The translations under genes and the position numbers were made by a program. A DNA stretch of 64,000 nucleotides from Naumovozyma dairenensis CBS 421 (Eukaryota > Ascomycota > Saccharomycetes > Saccharomycetales > Saccharomycetaceae): NCBI RefSeq assembly GCF_000227115.2, contig NC_016483.1:496001-560000 (forward strand). The letters are read 5' to 3'. Under the pieces are notes generated by a model that did not search any database, was not told where the DNA came from, and saw only the letters and a list, made by a program, of their open reading frames with translations. This document shows, piece by piece, positions 12,634 through 22,861 of this stretch. The first letter of the stretch is position 1, and every line of letters begins with the position of its first letter.

Positions 12634-13416
12634 TTGGTGTTCTGAATAGATGTGGTAGATGTATTTTTATAGCCGACCAGTTGGTATATGGAAAGAATGA
12701 AGTGGTGGTTGGTTCGTTAGCTCCTGTATTCTGCTGTTATATATATATATATATATATTGTTGAATTATATAGTCAAAAAGTGCATTCTCCAGTAACTTT
12801 TTTATTTTCACAACTCCAATAGACGTTCCGGCTCTAATTTAACGGAACTAAGAAGCTGGTTCTGTCGTTGTTGCTGCTAAACGACTTTTCCAAATTTTCT
12901 TTTTTTTGATTACACGATGGGGAAATCTTTAGAAGAAATATATTAATGATCTACGCCTATACGTAGATAGATAGGTAACCAAATTTTTTAAATTTTTCAA
13001 ATTTTTGCAAAAAGAACCGGGACGGCGCGGGGGAAAGATAGGACGACACACTTTTGGGATTATTTTTTTCTTTCCTATTAGTGACACTCACACTCTCTGA
13101 CCGGGAAACAGGGGATTTCCCTCGCATTCGCGGACACCGCGCGATATCTCGAAAGAAGGCACAACACTGCATAAATACGTATCTTCAGGTGGGTGTACAC
13201 ATATTTCTTAGAATATGCCACGTCAACTGAAAAATAAACTTTAGGCATACATATACTTATTACTTAAGCTGAATTACCTATATAAGAATACCTTCGTTGG
13301 TCACTTTTACCTTATGGGCTCTTTCTCATTTGCGTTTGGCATCTGTTTTGTTTCTGTCTTTTTCTTGCTTTTCTGTAGCAGTGGTAAGTTGAAAGAAACG
13401 AAATTCGAATAACGAA
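12634..13416. promoter_or_regulatory. Divergent promoter region IDI1-BFR1
   Basis: 783 bp. It holds an (AT)10 run at 12739-12758 close to IDI1, T-rich tracts near 12900 and 12980, and a GC-rich island at 13017-13150 with the 12-mer GGGACGGCGCGG, which recurs on the opposite strand upstream of SSU1. A 71-codon minus-strand ORF over the island is unlikely to be a gene. Confidence 0.55.
12739..12758. repeat. (AT)10 microsatellite
   Basis: An uninterrupted AT run about 105 bp before the IDI1 start codon on the minus strand. Confidence 0.9.
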
Positions 13417-14877
13417 ATGACAACAGGAAGTAAAGAGCAGGTACAAGCGAAACCAGCCAATACTGAATTAAAAGAGCCGATTAGACCAAATTTTGCTGAA
13501 AGAGATAGACTTGTTGAAGAAATTCAATCTAAAGTCCAAGAATATGATTCTGAATTGACAACTTTGAACAAGCGTATTAAATCGACCAAAGCAAATTATA
13601 AGAAACTTATTAAGGAGAGAAATGAAGTACAGGAAGAATATAAGAAATATTTGAAAACACAGTTAGACTTGAAAGGAAGTAGACAAAAAATCCAAGATCA
13701 AATAAAAATCGTTGATACAAATATTAAGAAGAAAAACACAGAGATTAATACAAAATTAGGTAAGAATAAATCCAGGTTTGGGTCTGCAGCTGGTGTTTCT
13801 ATTAGAATTAAGGAAATTGAAGATTCCATTTCTTCAGGTAAATTAACATTGGTGGAAGAGAAAGTGTTGGAAAAGCAACTTAAATCTCTGAACAAAGTTT
13901 ATAATGATTTTAAATCAGTAGTCCCTATCGTTAAATCTATTGGATCAGATGAAAAGAAAGTCACCGCTTTAAAGGAAGAGTTTTCTAGTCTTAATCCAAG
14001 AGAAGTTACAGCTAAAGTTGAACAACTCCAAAATAAATTGAAAGAGTTGCAAAATCAAGTGGAGAAGACGTATTCGAAGGAAGAAGCTGTGATCTTACAA
14101 AGAGATAAGTTACATCAAGTTAGAGAAGACAAATATGCTGAAATTCAGAAGACGAAAAGACACTATAATAAAATGTTTAAAAATTTTAAAAAACAGGAAG
14201 GTGTGTATAAGACAGCTATGAAAGAACAATTATTAAATAAGGAGGAAAGGAAACGATTAAGGAATTTAGCTGAAGCTAAAGAATCTATAGTAACTAAAAT
14301 TCAAGAACGTCTAATTCAAGCTAAAATTCCTGCTTTCAGGGATGAAGTTAAAGCAATTGAAGGTTGTTTGGTCGCATTAGATCAAGATTTCAAGCCAGAA
14401 ACAAGACATTTATTTGACAATGATATGATGAATGAAACTGTTTCTAAACCCGTTGAGAAAGATGATGATATCGTTTTAGTGGAATATGATGATGATGAAG
14501 CTTTCCTTAACACAGCGCCTTCAAAATCTAAAAAAATTAAGAAGAAGCAACAACAACAAAATGAGGGAACTCATGATAAAACTTTCCTAACAAAAATCGA
14601 TGGTAAGATTACTTTGGAACCACTTTTGATCTCAACATTAGCTGAGTTTGAAATTGTCATCCCAATTTCTCAAGAAGAGCTAGAAAAAACTATTTCTCAA
14701 CTAAGAGAAAAAAGGAAAGATTATATAGAAAGACAAAAGGAAGTAACTGAGAAGAACATTTTGACAGTTGAAAAGGAATTAGAGAGAGTAGAGCAAGATT
14801 TTGCTAAAAAAGAAGCAACTATAAAAGGGGAGATGGAAAAAAAGAAACTACAAAGACAAATGGAAAAAGCAAATTAA
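13417..14877 (+). CDS. BFR1: Bfr1, polysome- and mRNP-associated ER protein
   Basis: A 486-residue, highly charged protein that is mostly predicted coiled coil (about residues 30-130, 170-300 and 410-486). The opening (KPANTELKEPIRPNFAERDRLVEEI) is diagnostic of Bfr1. Bfr1 associates with Scp160 and polysomes at the endoplasmic reticulum, affects secretion and ploidy, and was found as a brefeldin A resistance gene. A short glutamine run sits near residue 383 next to a lysine cluster. S. cerevisiae Bfr1 has about 470 residues. BFR1 and the following MCA1 correspond to YOR198C-YOR197W on chromosome XV, inserted here among chromosome XVI genes. Confidence 0.95.
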   Translation: MTTGSKEQVQAKPANTELKEPIRPNFAERDRLVEEIQSKVQEYDSELTTLNKRIKSTKANYKKLIKERNEVQEEYKKYLKTQLDLKGSRQKIQDQIKIVDTNIKKKNTEINTKLGKNKSRFGSAAGVSIRIKEIEDSISSGKLTLVEEKVLEKQLKSLNKVYNDFKSVVPIVKSIGSDEKKVTALKEEFSSLNPREVTAKVEQLQNKLKELQNQVEKTYSKEEAVILQRDKLHQVREDKYAEIQKTKRHYNKMFKNFKKQEGVYKTAMKEQLLNKEERKRLRNLAEAKESIVTKIQERLIQAKIPAFRDEVKAIEGCLVALDQDFKPETRHLFDNDMMNETVSKPVEKDDDIVLVEYDDDEAFLNTAPSKSKKIKKKQQQQNEGTHDKTFLTKIDGKITLEPLLISTLAEFEIVIPISQEELEKTISQLREKRKDYIERQKEVTEKNILTVEKELERVEQDFAKKEATIKGEMEKKKLQRQMEKAN

Positions 14878-15056
14878 GTATTATTTATGGTATATTCTGC
14901 TGGTCACAGGATTTTACTAGGTACACTCCTATATAAATCATAAAAGACAAAATTCATTAATTTTCCTGAATAGTATAAAAAATCTTTTTTACGTTAATGA
15001 TGTATAATACGTTAGTAGTATGCCCAATACTCAATGACGATGAAAAAGAGAAATCC

Positions 15057-16169
15057 TTATATATTAAATGCTGCGTTTATATCAATTGGGTGAGATGTAG
15101 ATAGTTGTGGTCTTTGTGAATATTTATTCATTAGTTCTGCTCTAATATTTTGTAATAGAGAGAGATAACTTTGTTGTGGTTGGTAGGACATCACTTTGAT
15201 GAAAGCATGGGACATAGCACCAATATTCTGTCCATCCTCAAACGTATCTGCAGATGTTTGATTATCTTTCGAACCTGATAACATAATTATATCTGCAGGA
15301 GAAAACTTCATTTGAATAACACGTTGGCGATCATAACCATTATTCCCCCCACCTACAGTATTACCTATAGATCTTAAAGAACCTAACAAATCCGATGTAT
15401 TACCTGTTGCGTATGCCATTGCAGCTCCCAACCCACTTGATCCAATATTTTTCCACATGTTAGGTTCCTTTATCACACCTTTTGTAGAATATGTAAATGG
15501 TAAATCCAAAACTGTACCAGAATGACAAGAATCGAACAACGCAGTAAATGTCACACCTTGCATCAATGGTCTAACCATAATATCATGCATCAGGTCATCG
15601 ACAATGAACCCTTGCGTTTCGAAATCCACAGGATAAATCACGTCATCCATTCCATCTTCTTCATCTCCATCTAAATCTGGTGTTTGACCACCATGCCCTG
15701 AATAATGTAAGAACAGATGATCACCAGGTTGAACATCTTTAACAAGCCAACTCATTGCTCTTAACATGTTATATCTGGTCGGTACACAAACTGGGTTTGC
15801 TTGATCATCTGTAAGTCTAACGATATCATCTGGTGAATATCCGTATCTTTGAACTAAGAAATTATACATATTTTGGGTATCATTGATGCATCCGCTTAAT
15901 TGGTTTCTGGAACCAAAATAATTTATTCCTATTAGAAGTGCCTTACGTTTCCCATAACTGTAGGAAGATTCTTGTGGAGGGGGAGGGTACGCTTCGTACG
16001 CCACTTGAGTTCCATAATATGGATCACTACTGTATGATTGGTAAATTGGATCTGGTTCGTACTGATAATATTGTTGAGGAGGAGGCGGTGGAGCATTGTA
16101 CATGGGTTGTTGATACTGGTATTGATTTGGGTCATAAGCGTAATTATATTGTTGTCCGTTTGAGTACAT
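15057..16169 (-). CDS. MCA1: Metacaspase Mca1/Yca1
   Basis: A cysteine protease of the metacaspase family (calcium-dependent, cleaving after Arg/Lys) involved in stress-induced death and clearance of protein aggregates. The first 70 residues are rich in Gln, Tyr and Pro, a prion-like prodomain. The catalytic domain begins near residue 75 (RKALLIGINYFGS). The catalytic dyad is visible as HYSGHGG (His159) and FDSCHSGT (Cys215). At 370 residues it is shorter than the S. cerevisiae protein (432), mainly through a shorter Gln-rich prodomain. It ends in SHPIDINAAFNI, close to the conserved family C terminus. Adjacent to BFR1 as in S. cerevisiae chromosome XV. Confidence 0.96.
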   Translation of the reverse strand: MYSNGQQYNYAYDPNQYQYQQPMYNAPPPPPQQYYQYEPDPIYQSYSSDPYYGTQVAYEAYPPPPQESSYSYGKRKALLIGINYFGSRNQLSGCINDTQNMYNFLVQRYGYSPDDIVRLTDDQANPVCVPTRYNMLRAMSWLVKDVQPGDHLFLHYSGHGGQTPDLDGDEEDGMDDVIYPVDFETQGFIVDDLMHDIMVRPLMQGVTFTALFDSCHSGTVLDLPFTYSTKGVIKEPNMWKNIGSSGLGAAMAYATGNTSDLLGSLRSIGNTVGGGNNGYDRQRVIQMKFSPADIIMLSGSKDNQTSADTFEDGQNIGAMSHAFIKVMSYQPQQSYLSLLQNIRAELMNKYSQRPQLSTSHPIDINAAFNI

Positions 16170-16965
16170 GATGTTATATTAATTTGAAAGGCTGCATGGA
16201 AGTTTGTTCTCTCAAGATCTCAGTTTTTTTAAAGATATTTTTTTGTAACTTGATGTTGGCTTAAACTTGTGCTGTTGGCACAACATATATATAGTGCTGT
16301 ATTTTCTCGAAGGCTTAGCTCGGTGTTATCATATATACTGTGAATATACAAAAGAGGACTCCTTCCTTTTTCCCTTATGTATGTAAGAGAAGGATGGAAT
16401 ACATTCTACTATATATAAACAAACAGGACCTATCAGTTTGATGGATCTTGTTTACCTTGTGATGACTTATCTCCAAGATGTATATCATCTGATCTGCATA
16501 ATCTTACTTTATTACTCTTACTCGATTACGTAAAGGAGATCTTCGAGACTTAGTGTATTTAGGGTTTACAATATTTATTTATTAGGGATATGTTTATTAG
16601 CCCTAAATAAATACAACAGGGCAAGGAAACGTCCCCATTAGGAAAACATCAAACAAAAATAGAAAAATAAACAAAACGAAAACAAGAATACGTATTATAT
16701 ATGTACTAACTTGTGGACATCTGAAACAGGGTTCTCATGTTCCAAAGAACAAGGGTCCATTCTGATAAAAAGATATATAAAAGATCCACACATCTATCGC
16801 TAAGGTCTACAAACTAATTTTTAATTTTTGCTTTGAAAAAATATAGACAAATACTATAAAAAAATTACAGAACAATCTACGGAACTATCATTCTTAATAT
16901 AAATTATAACCCCCCTCCCTTCACCTAGGAAAAGACTTTACAGAAGAGCAAACTTTTCAAAAAAT
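16170..16965. promoter_or_regulatory. Divergent promoter region MCA1-HOS3
   Basis: 796 bp with no coding ORF. It contains a Tbf1-type cluster at 16559-16606 and, on the plus strand, a GTATGT at 16379, a TACTAAC at 16704 and a CAG at 16727 that could form an untranslated-leader intron of HOS3 (see findings). A pyrimidine-rich stretch (ccccccttcacc-like) precedes HOS3 near 16911-16925. Confidence 0.55.
16559..16606. promoter_or_regulatory. Cluster of Tbf1-type TTAGGG elements
   Basis: TTAGGGTT starting at 16559 and AGCCCTAA at 16599-16606 both match the Tbf1 consensus ARCCCTAA perfectly, on opposite strands. TTAGGG at 16582-16587 is a third, weaker copy. The set forms a loose inverted repeat with TATTTATTTA-type flanks. 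Tbf1 binding is inferred from the motif. Confidence 0.55.
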
Positions 16966-19020
16966 ATGTCAACTCAGGACCCATTAGAAAACTTTTATAG
17001 ACAATTCCAAATATTCGTCAAGAATAATCCGAATGTTATATCTGCTGCTCGTGCAGCTTCCCAAATCCCTGAATCAGCAAAAGCAGTCATCATCCTCTCC
17101 CCTTATTCCTTACAACATCAATTCCCACGAGACTGGGTCTCCAGCTCATACAAGAAAACAATAGTGGAAAGACCAGAAAGATTACTAGCATGCTCAATGG
17201 GTATTTCTGCCGCTATTACAATGTATCCAGCACTATTCACTTTAAAATCATCCCATAACAAAATGGGTTCTCTTTTATCACCTCACGTTTATAAAGTGCA
17301 TGGTAGTCAATGGCCTAAAGAAATCCTCCGATTATGTAAAGAAGCTGATTCAAAATTAGCTCAGGGGAAACTGGAAGTACCAGATTCATGGAATTCTGGT
17401 GACATTTATTTAAGCTCTAAAACAGTTCAAGCATTACAAGGGTCTATTGGTGCCTTGGAGACAGCTGTAGATTCCATATTCAAAGGTCCCTCCCCGGAGC
17501 ATATTAGTAACAGAGCTTTTGTGGCTATACGACCACCAGGACATCATTGTCATTTCGCTACACCATCAGGGTTTTGTGTCTTAAATAATGCACACGTTGC
17601 CATTGAATATGCTGCGGATAGTTATGACGTGACACATGTTGCTGTGTTGGATTTCGATTTGCATCATGGAGATGGTACACAGGATATTTGTTGGAAACGT
17701 GCTGGTTTCAAACCAGATGAAGAAACTAAGGAAAACGAAGAGTATGATGGATTTGGGAAAAAATTAGCTGAGTTTCCAAGGGTCGGGTATTTCTCAATGC
17801 ACGATATTAATTCCTTCCCAACAGAATCGGGTTTTGCAACAAAGGAAAACATCAAGAATGCTTCAACTTGTATAATGAATTCACATGATTTGAATATTTG
17901 GAATATTCATTTGTCCAGTTGGAGTAATGAGGAGGAATTTTCTAAATTATATCGTTCCAAATATAGATTATTATTTGCCAAAGCTGATGAGTTTTTCAAA
18001 ACCGCGAAGAGTGAAATGGCTGATATGGGGAAACCATTCAAGGGATTAATATTATTAAGTGCTGGATTTGATGCCTCCGAATTCGAACAGAAAACGATGC
18101 AAAGGCATTCAGTTAACGTACCGACTGAATTTTATACCATGTTTACCAAGGATGCCTTAAAATTGGCTCAAATGCATTGTCAAGGGAAAGTTTTATCGTT
18201 AATGGAAGGTGGTTATTCAGATAAAGCCATTACGTCAGGTGTGTTTGCACATCTAATTGGACTTCAAAATCAAGATTGGATCAAAGAATGGGGGTCGGAA
18301 CATGTCGTTAAGGAAATTGTACGTGGTTGTAAACCAGCATGGAAACCTTACAAAACAAAGCGATCGAAAGATGTTATAAGGGTATGGGCAGAAGAAGTAA
18401 TACGCTTAGGTAGGTCGATGATTCCTGAATTTGAAGATGTAATTTTCAAATCAAAAGAGAAAATAAGACAGAAAACTGACGTGGCACCTACGATTTCTCA
18501 AAGAGTAACCAGATCACATGGACATTATCAACCTACTTCCCCTGTGAAAGACTCTGATGTAAAACTGGATAGACACTCTCCGGAAAAGACAACGACAGTC
18601 GATAAAGATAGGAATGTACCTTTTATTGAACAACACTTTTCTGATGAAGATGAAAATGAAGATGACGATTATGTTTATGATGAAGAATTAAATGAAACAT
18701 TTAACAAGACAGTCGAAGATATTACTATTGATGACATTTCAAGACATTTGGAGACGTTAGAAATCGTCCAATCAGATGATGAAGAGGAAGAACAACAATC
18801 AAGGAGCAGATCCCAACGTTCAAGTCACCAACAGCAACAGCAACAACCGAGACGTTTGCAGAGTAATGGAATGTATAAAATCCCATCCAGAACAACTACA
18901 CAGCATTTAAGACAAAGTCGTAATCCCAACGCTCCTGGTTACGAAGACAGTGATATATCCATGATCTCTCATATTTCCACCACAAGGAAACATACTACAA
19001 GAAGTGGAGGCAGATGGTAG
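16966..19020 (+). CDS. HOS3: Trichostatin-insensitive histone deacetylase Hos3
   Basis: A class II histone deacetylase of 684 residues (about 697 in S. cerevisiae). Zinc-hydrolase motifs are intact: AIRPPGHHCHFATPSGFC (tandem His), LDFDLHHGDGTQ (Asp-His metal ligands) and SAGFDASEFE, ending with SLMEGGYS. The C-terminal 170 residues are acidic, then Gln/Arg-rich (HQQQQQQPRR), and are probably disordered. S. cerevisiae Hos3 deacetylates histones and nuclear pore components at the daughter bud neck and nuclear envelope. It occupies the YPL116W position next to BEM3, with BFR1-MCA1 inserted between it and IDI1. Confidence 0.95.
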   Translation: MSTQDPLENFYRQFQIFVKNNPNVISAARAASQIPESAKAVIILSPYSLQHQFPRDWVSSSYKKTIVERPERLLACSMGISAAITMYPALFTLKSSHNKMGSLLSPHVYKVHGSQWPKEILRLCKEADSKLAQGKLEVPDSWNSGDIYLSSKTVQALQGSIGALETAVDSIFKGPSPEHISNRAFVAIRPPGHHCHFATPSGFCVLNNAHVAIEYAADSYDVTHVAVLDFDLHHGDGTQDICWKRAGFKPDEETKENEEYDGFGKKLAEFPRVGYFSMHDINSFPTESGFATKENIKNASTCIMNSHDLNIWNIHLSSWSNEEEFSKLYRSKYRLLFAKADEFFKTAKSEMADMGKPFKGLILLSAGFDASEFEQKTMQRHSVNVPTEFYTMFTKDALKLAQMHCQGKVLSLMEGGYSDKAITSGVFAHLIGLQNQDWIKEWGSEHVVKEIVRGCKPAWKPYKTKRSKDVIRVWAEEVIRLGRSMIPEFEDVIFKSKEKIRQKTDVAPTISQRVTRSHGHYQPTSPVKDSDVKLDRHSPEKTTTVDKDRNVPFIEQHFSDEDENEDDDYVYDEELNETFNKTVEDITIDDISRHLETLEIVQSDDEEEEQQSRSRSQRSSHQQQQQQPRRLQSNGMYKIPSRTTTQHLRQSRNPNAPGYEDSDISMISHISTTRKHTTRSGGRW

Positions 19021-19492
19021 GTAATATCTGCTATTTATGTTTAGGTCTTCTTTTTTCCTGCTTCGTGCCAACAAAAGGATAGGGATACGTTTACTGTTAT
19101 ATTGTATGCTTCTTGATATACGACATATATCGATGCTTACATTACACTTAAAATCAATGCATATATGGTAAATACACTTTGTATTATATTGTATTATATT
19201 GTATTACTTATAATACACTTTCTTTAGGCCTTCAAAGTCTATTTTGCGAAAATATAAATAAGAACAGATTAATGACCGCCAAAGGCCGATCACATATTCT
19301 TACAGGATTTAATGTCCAAAAAAAGATATATATCGACAGCCTCGCAGAAAGAATATACTACAAAAATGACTACAAGTATAAGTTATAATTTATTAACTAC
19401 ATACATACACTATAAAAGAGAAGATTAAGACAAATAGGCGATTTAGAAATATTAAGTATATGTTACAACAATCTTATATTCATTTCTCTCAT
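19021..19492. other. Convergent intergenic region HOS3-BEM3
   Basis: 472 bp holding the 3' ends of both genes. It contains a 10-bp tandem repeat (GTATTATATT) at 19181-19206. A 69-codon plus-strand ORF (19179-19388) starts in the repeat and lacks any recognisable motif; I regard it as chance. Confidence 0.55.
19181..19206. repeat. Short tandem repeat, unit GTATTATATT
   Basis: About 2.6 head-to-tail copies of a 10-bp AT-rich unit downstream of HOS3. Confidence 0.85.
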
Positions 19493-22400
19493 CTATAATT
19501 GTGGAATATTAATATCTAACTGCTCCCTTTGCGATCCATCTATTGGTTCAGCACCTTGGAAAATACAAGCAAAATCCACAATAAATGGCTGTAACAAAGT
19601 GATAGGGATATTCAAAGTGGGAGAGAAAACAATACAAAGATTTCTTACGTTCATTTTATTTAGTTTATTATTAGCATTAATTTTTACCAGTAACTCAAAC
19701 AATGCATACATTAGGGACAAATTTTCTTTCGGTATTTCACCATTTGCAACAACTTCTCTTAATTGTAAAGCAGTATTTAGTGGGTCGTCATGATTGTCAT
19801 CTATAATTTTCTTTAATGGTAAATATTGTTCATCACCGAATATCATATGGGGTAATTTTCTCAAATAAAGCTTTAGTAACCCTGAGATTGTATTTACACT
19901 TACTAAAGTAGAAACTTCGTCGCCATTAGGATCGGCGATTGTTTCATTGTATTGGCATAAATCAATATCGTACTCTTGGTCAAATTTTTCTTGTAATGTT
20001 TTGATTAATGTACTTGAGCCGCTTAGTCTGAAAATACCTTCTTCTTGGACACCACGGTTCTTATATAAATATTCCAAACATCGATATACAACACTCGGTA
20101 TTTCATATTTTCTTTGGTATGTGTGCGAACTTAATTTTAAACAATCATTTAAGGATGAACCAAAGACTGTGGCAGACTGAGGCATATATGAATGGCTGTT
20201 GGTTCCAGAGATTGATGGCACTAAGGTTTGGTTATTCAAATCTACAGATCTTACTGAAGATTTCGTTGGGGATTTAAGTTCAAGATCATGTGGAGGGATA
20301 TTATCATAATCTATTCCAGTAAGTTTCTTGAACGGGAAAAAGCTTCGCTTCTTATTTCTTCTAACTTCCTTATCATCTTCTATACTTTCTAAGAAAGGCT
20401 CATACGTTGCGGTTTGTGAACTGATACCTGTGTTGCTTTCGGTTGAATTAGATGTCACTTCAGATGTTAAATCGGTGACATATAATCGATCTGACCCTGT
20501 TGATAATCTCCGCTCTGCAATATTCAATGAGAACGAGTTTTCCAAAAACTGACTAATAGCAGAAATCCATAATTCACGTTCCTTGGAAGTTTCTGTGCAT
20601 AAGAAATATTTGGTAGTTGAAGATAATCCGCTTTTCCTATGTTCATTAATTAAAAAGCCGTTCTTCGTTCCATACTTATCATCAGGTAGATTCGGCAGTA
20701 ATTCCATCATTGCCCCTTTTAGTCGTATCGTCTCGAACAATTGTCCTTTATTGAAAAACTGTAATGTATTTTCAGTTAATATACAATATCTCGTCTTCCA
20801 ATTGTTAGCGTTGGATAAAGTTTTTGGTTTCCTAATTAATAAATATCCTTCTTTAATTGTATCACCTAGATCTAATGGGTTCATCGCCGTATCAGTACTT
20901 ATGAATTGGGCAATTTTCAATGAAACATTTGGTGGCAATTTAGGCACGGCATCAAAAAGAGACTCAAAATATTTATTCAATATTTCTCTTCGTTGATCTA
21001 TACGTATTGGAAGATTTGAATTGAAGAAACTCCTATCAGGTAAGTTTGGTATCGTTACTAATTTGTTTGAAGTTAAATGAGATTTTAAATATACGTCTAA
21101 TTCTCTCACTTTATTGATTGTCTTTGAAAATTTAAACATTTCCTTACCAGTGTTCTTGTCTATAATACCAAAAAGAATATAATTTTCTTCATATCTGTTC
21201 AGATCATGTTCCTCTTTATTTTCATTATATAATGTGCTTAAAATTTCAATTCTTACCGTAAAGAGTTCAGTAGGCTGAACGAATAAGGGAATATCTGATT
21301 TCAGAGACGATGCAGTATCGGAAACCGACCTAACATTCTCTGTTTTTGATTTTTCCTGTTGAACAGACAACGTCTGGTTACTCGCGGTATCCTCGGTAGT
21401 ATTCGGGGTTGAGGCATTCGAATCACTGTGATGAGAAGAAATTTTAACGTGTAATAAGTCATTCAAAATGTTCTGTTTCTTCGTCGATGATGAAATCGTT
21501 GATGCATTAGTATCCTCAGTCCCTTCAGATATCGAGAAATTGGAGAATCCCTGTCTAGGGGACGTGCCAGTTGTGTTATTGCTACTAGGAGTCCCATTAA
21601 TCATATTAGTCTTCCTGTTCAAAATAAGAGGAGATCCCAACCTATTGAATGTCGGGGTCATGTTGATATGCTTTTCAGAAACAGGCGTAAGTACAGGGGC
21701 AGATATGCGGCTTAGTTGTGGTTTTCCGTCTCTGTATGGGTTAACTGAATTATTCGTCTCTAAATCTTTCTCTAAATTCTTTGGTAATGGTTGATCATCG
21801 TTATTTTCCTTAGGGAGTAATGGAGCTGTGCCTACCAGCTCTTCATGCTCCTTCAACCTTTCCTTTTCTTCCTTGGCTTCTTCCATTTCTGCCTCTTCTT
21901 CTTCGCCGAATGAAGTATCCAACAATTGGGCGAAATTATTTAGTTTTGCTTTGGAATTTGGAGAGAACTCCATACTTTTCTTCCCAGACGAAGTACTCCT
22001 TCTTAAATGAGCTAATGGACTTTTGGAATCAGAATATGTTGAAGGACTTCTTACGGATGAGATAACTTCATTTGAGAGAGTTCTTCTGGTATCGAGTATT
22101 TCCTCTTTGAAAGCTCCGTTATTCAAGTCATCTGTACTAAATTGCGAGTTACCCCTTAAAGGTGAATGGATATGATTGTTTATTACAGAGGTAACTCTAT
22201 TTGGATTTTGAGGAGAACCCATTTTATTTTGTAAAGGAGATTCTACCGAATTTCTTGGTGATTTAATAGTAATTCTTGAAGTTGTGTATGTTACAGACGT
22301 TGCCGGACTTGACAAGGATTCTTGTAATTTTGTAATTTTGTGAGGGCTAGAAATGAATCTGGCTGCATTCAGTAACTTAGTGTTATGATGAGAATCGTTA

Positions 22401-22861
22401 TTAGTGGTCGTCGTAATAATGTCTACTTGAGGCTTTTGAGCAGAGTCCAGTTGACTTGAGGTAGAGGTGGATTGTGGTATTGGAATGCTGAGATTTTTGG
22501 TATTACTTCTCCTGTCCGATCTTGGTGGTAGGGTCAAAGATTGTCGTGTTGCATCTGAATCTTTCGATATACTCGAAGATTGATCAAGTATGACGTCTAG
22601 CGATTCACTGTTAACAGATTTACGGTTTTCCCGAAGCAAAGAAATGGTCTTCTTCAAGCTATCTATTTCTGTTTCGTATTCTTGAACTAATAGTTTAAGT
22701 TTCACGTTTTCTTTAAATAGTTCATCATAAGTGGGTTTGTTATCATTTGTAGGGTCCGTAGTTCTCTCTATGTATTCTATGGTCTTATCTCTTTCCGATA
22801 TATGATTATCATATTGAGCCAATAATTCTAAAGTGGCAGAGCCATTTGGTTGTTCTGACAT
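19493..22861 (-). CDS. BEM3: Rho GTPase-activating protein Bem3
   Basis: A 1122-residue Cdc42 GAP that controls polarity establishment and septin organisation at the bud site. Order of parts: a coiled coil at about residues 45-80, a long Ser/Thr-rich region with many S/T-P sites, a PX domain near 530-640 (phosphoinositide binding), a PH domain near 665-775 (IKEGYLLIRKPK onward) and a C-terminal RhoGAP domain. The arginine-finger motif EEGIFRLSGSS and the conserved helix NLCIVFSPTLNIP are both present, so the GAP should be active. The length matches S. cerevisiae Bem3 (1128). The HOS3-BEM3 convergence matches YPL116W-YPL115C. Confidence 0.95.
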   Translation of the reverse strand: MSEQPNGSATLELLAQYDNHISERDKTIEYIERTTDPTNDNKPTYDELFKENVKLKLLVQEYETEIDSLKKTISLLRENRKSVNSESLDVILDQSSSISKDSDATRQSLTLPPRSDRRSNTKNLSIPIPQSTSTSSQLDSAQKPQVDIITTTTNNDSHHNTKLLNAARFISSPHKITKLQESLSSPATSVTYTTSRITIKSPRNSVESPLQNKMGSPQNPNRVTSVINNHIHSPLRGNSQFSTDDLNNGAFKEEILDTRRTLSNEVISSVRSPSTYSDSKSPLAHLRRSTSSGKKSMEFSPNSKAKLNNFAQLLDTSFGEEEEAEMEEAKEEKERLKEHEELVGTAPLLPKENNDDQPLPKNLEKDLETNNSVNPYRDGKPQLSRISAPVLTPVSEKHINMTPTFNRLGSPLILNRKTNMINGTPSSNNTTGTSPRQGFSNFSISEGTEDTNASTISSSTKKQNILNDLLHVKISSHHSDSNASTPNTTEDTASNQTLSVQQEKSKTENVRSVSDTASSLKSDIPLFVQPTELFTVRIEILSTLYNENKEEHDLNRYEENYILFGIIDKNTGKEMFKFSKTINKVRELDVYLKSHLTSNKLVTIPNLPDRSFFNSNLPIRIDQRREILNKYFESLFDAVPKLPPNVSLKIAQFISTDTAMNPLDLGDTIKEGYLLIRKPKTLSNANNWKTRYCILTENTLQFFNKGQLFETIRLKGAMMELLPNLPDDKYGTKNGFLINEHRKSGLSSTTKYFLCTETSKERELWISAISQFLENSFSLNIAERRLSTGSDRLYVTDLTSEVTSNSTESNTGISSQTATYEPFLESIEDDKEVRRNKKRSFFPFKKLTGIDYDNIPPHDLELKSPTKSSVRSVDLNNQTLVPSISGTNSHSYMPQSATVFGSSLNDCLKLSSHTYQRKYEIPSVVYRCLEYLYKNRGVQEEGIFRLSGSSTLIKTLQEKFDQEYDIDLCQYNETIADPNGDEVSTLVSVNTISGLLKLYLRKLPHMIFGDEQYLPLKKIIDDNHDDPLNTALQLREVVANGEIPKENLSLMYALFELLVKINANNKLNKMNVRNLCIVFSPTLNIPITLLQPFIVDFACIFQGAEPIDGSQREQLDINIPQL

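Noticed and set aside
20583..20996. 137-codon plus-strand ORF opposite BEM3
   Set aside because: Antisense to the PH/PX part of BEM3; no recognisable features.
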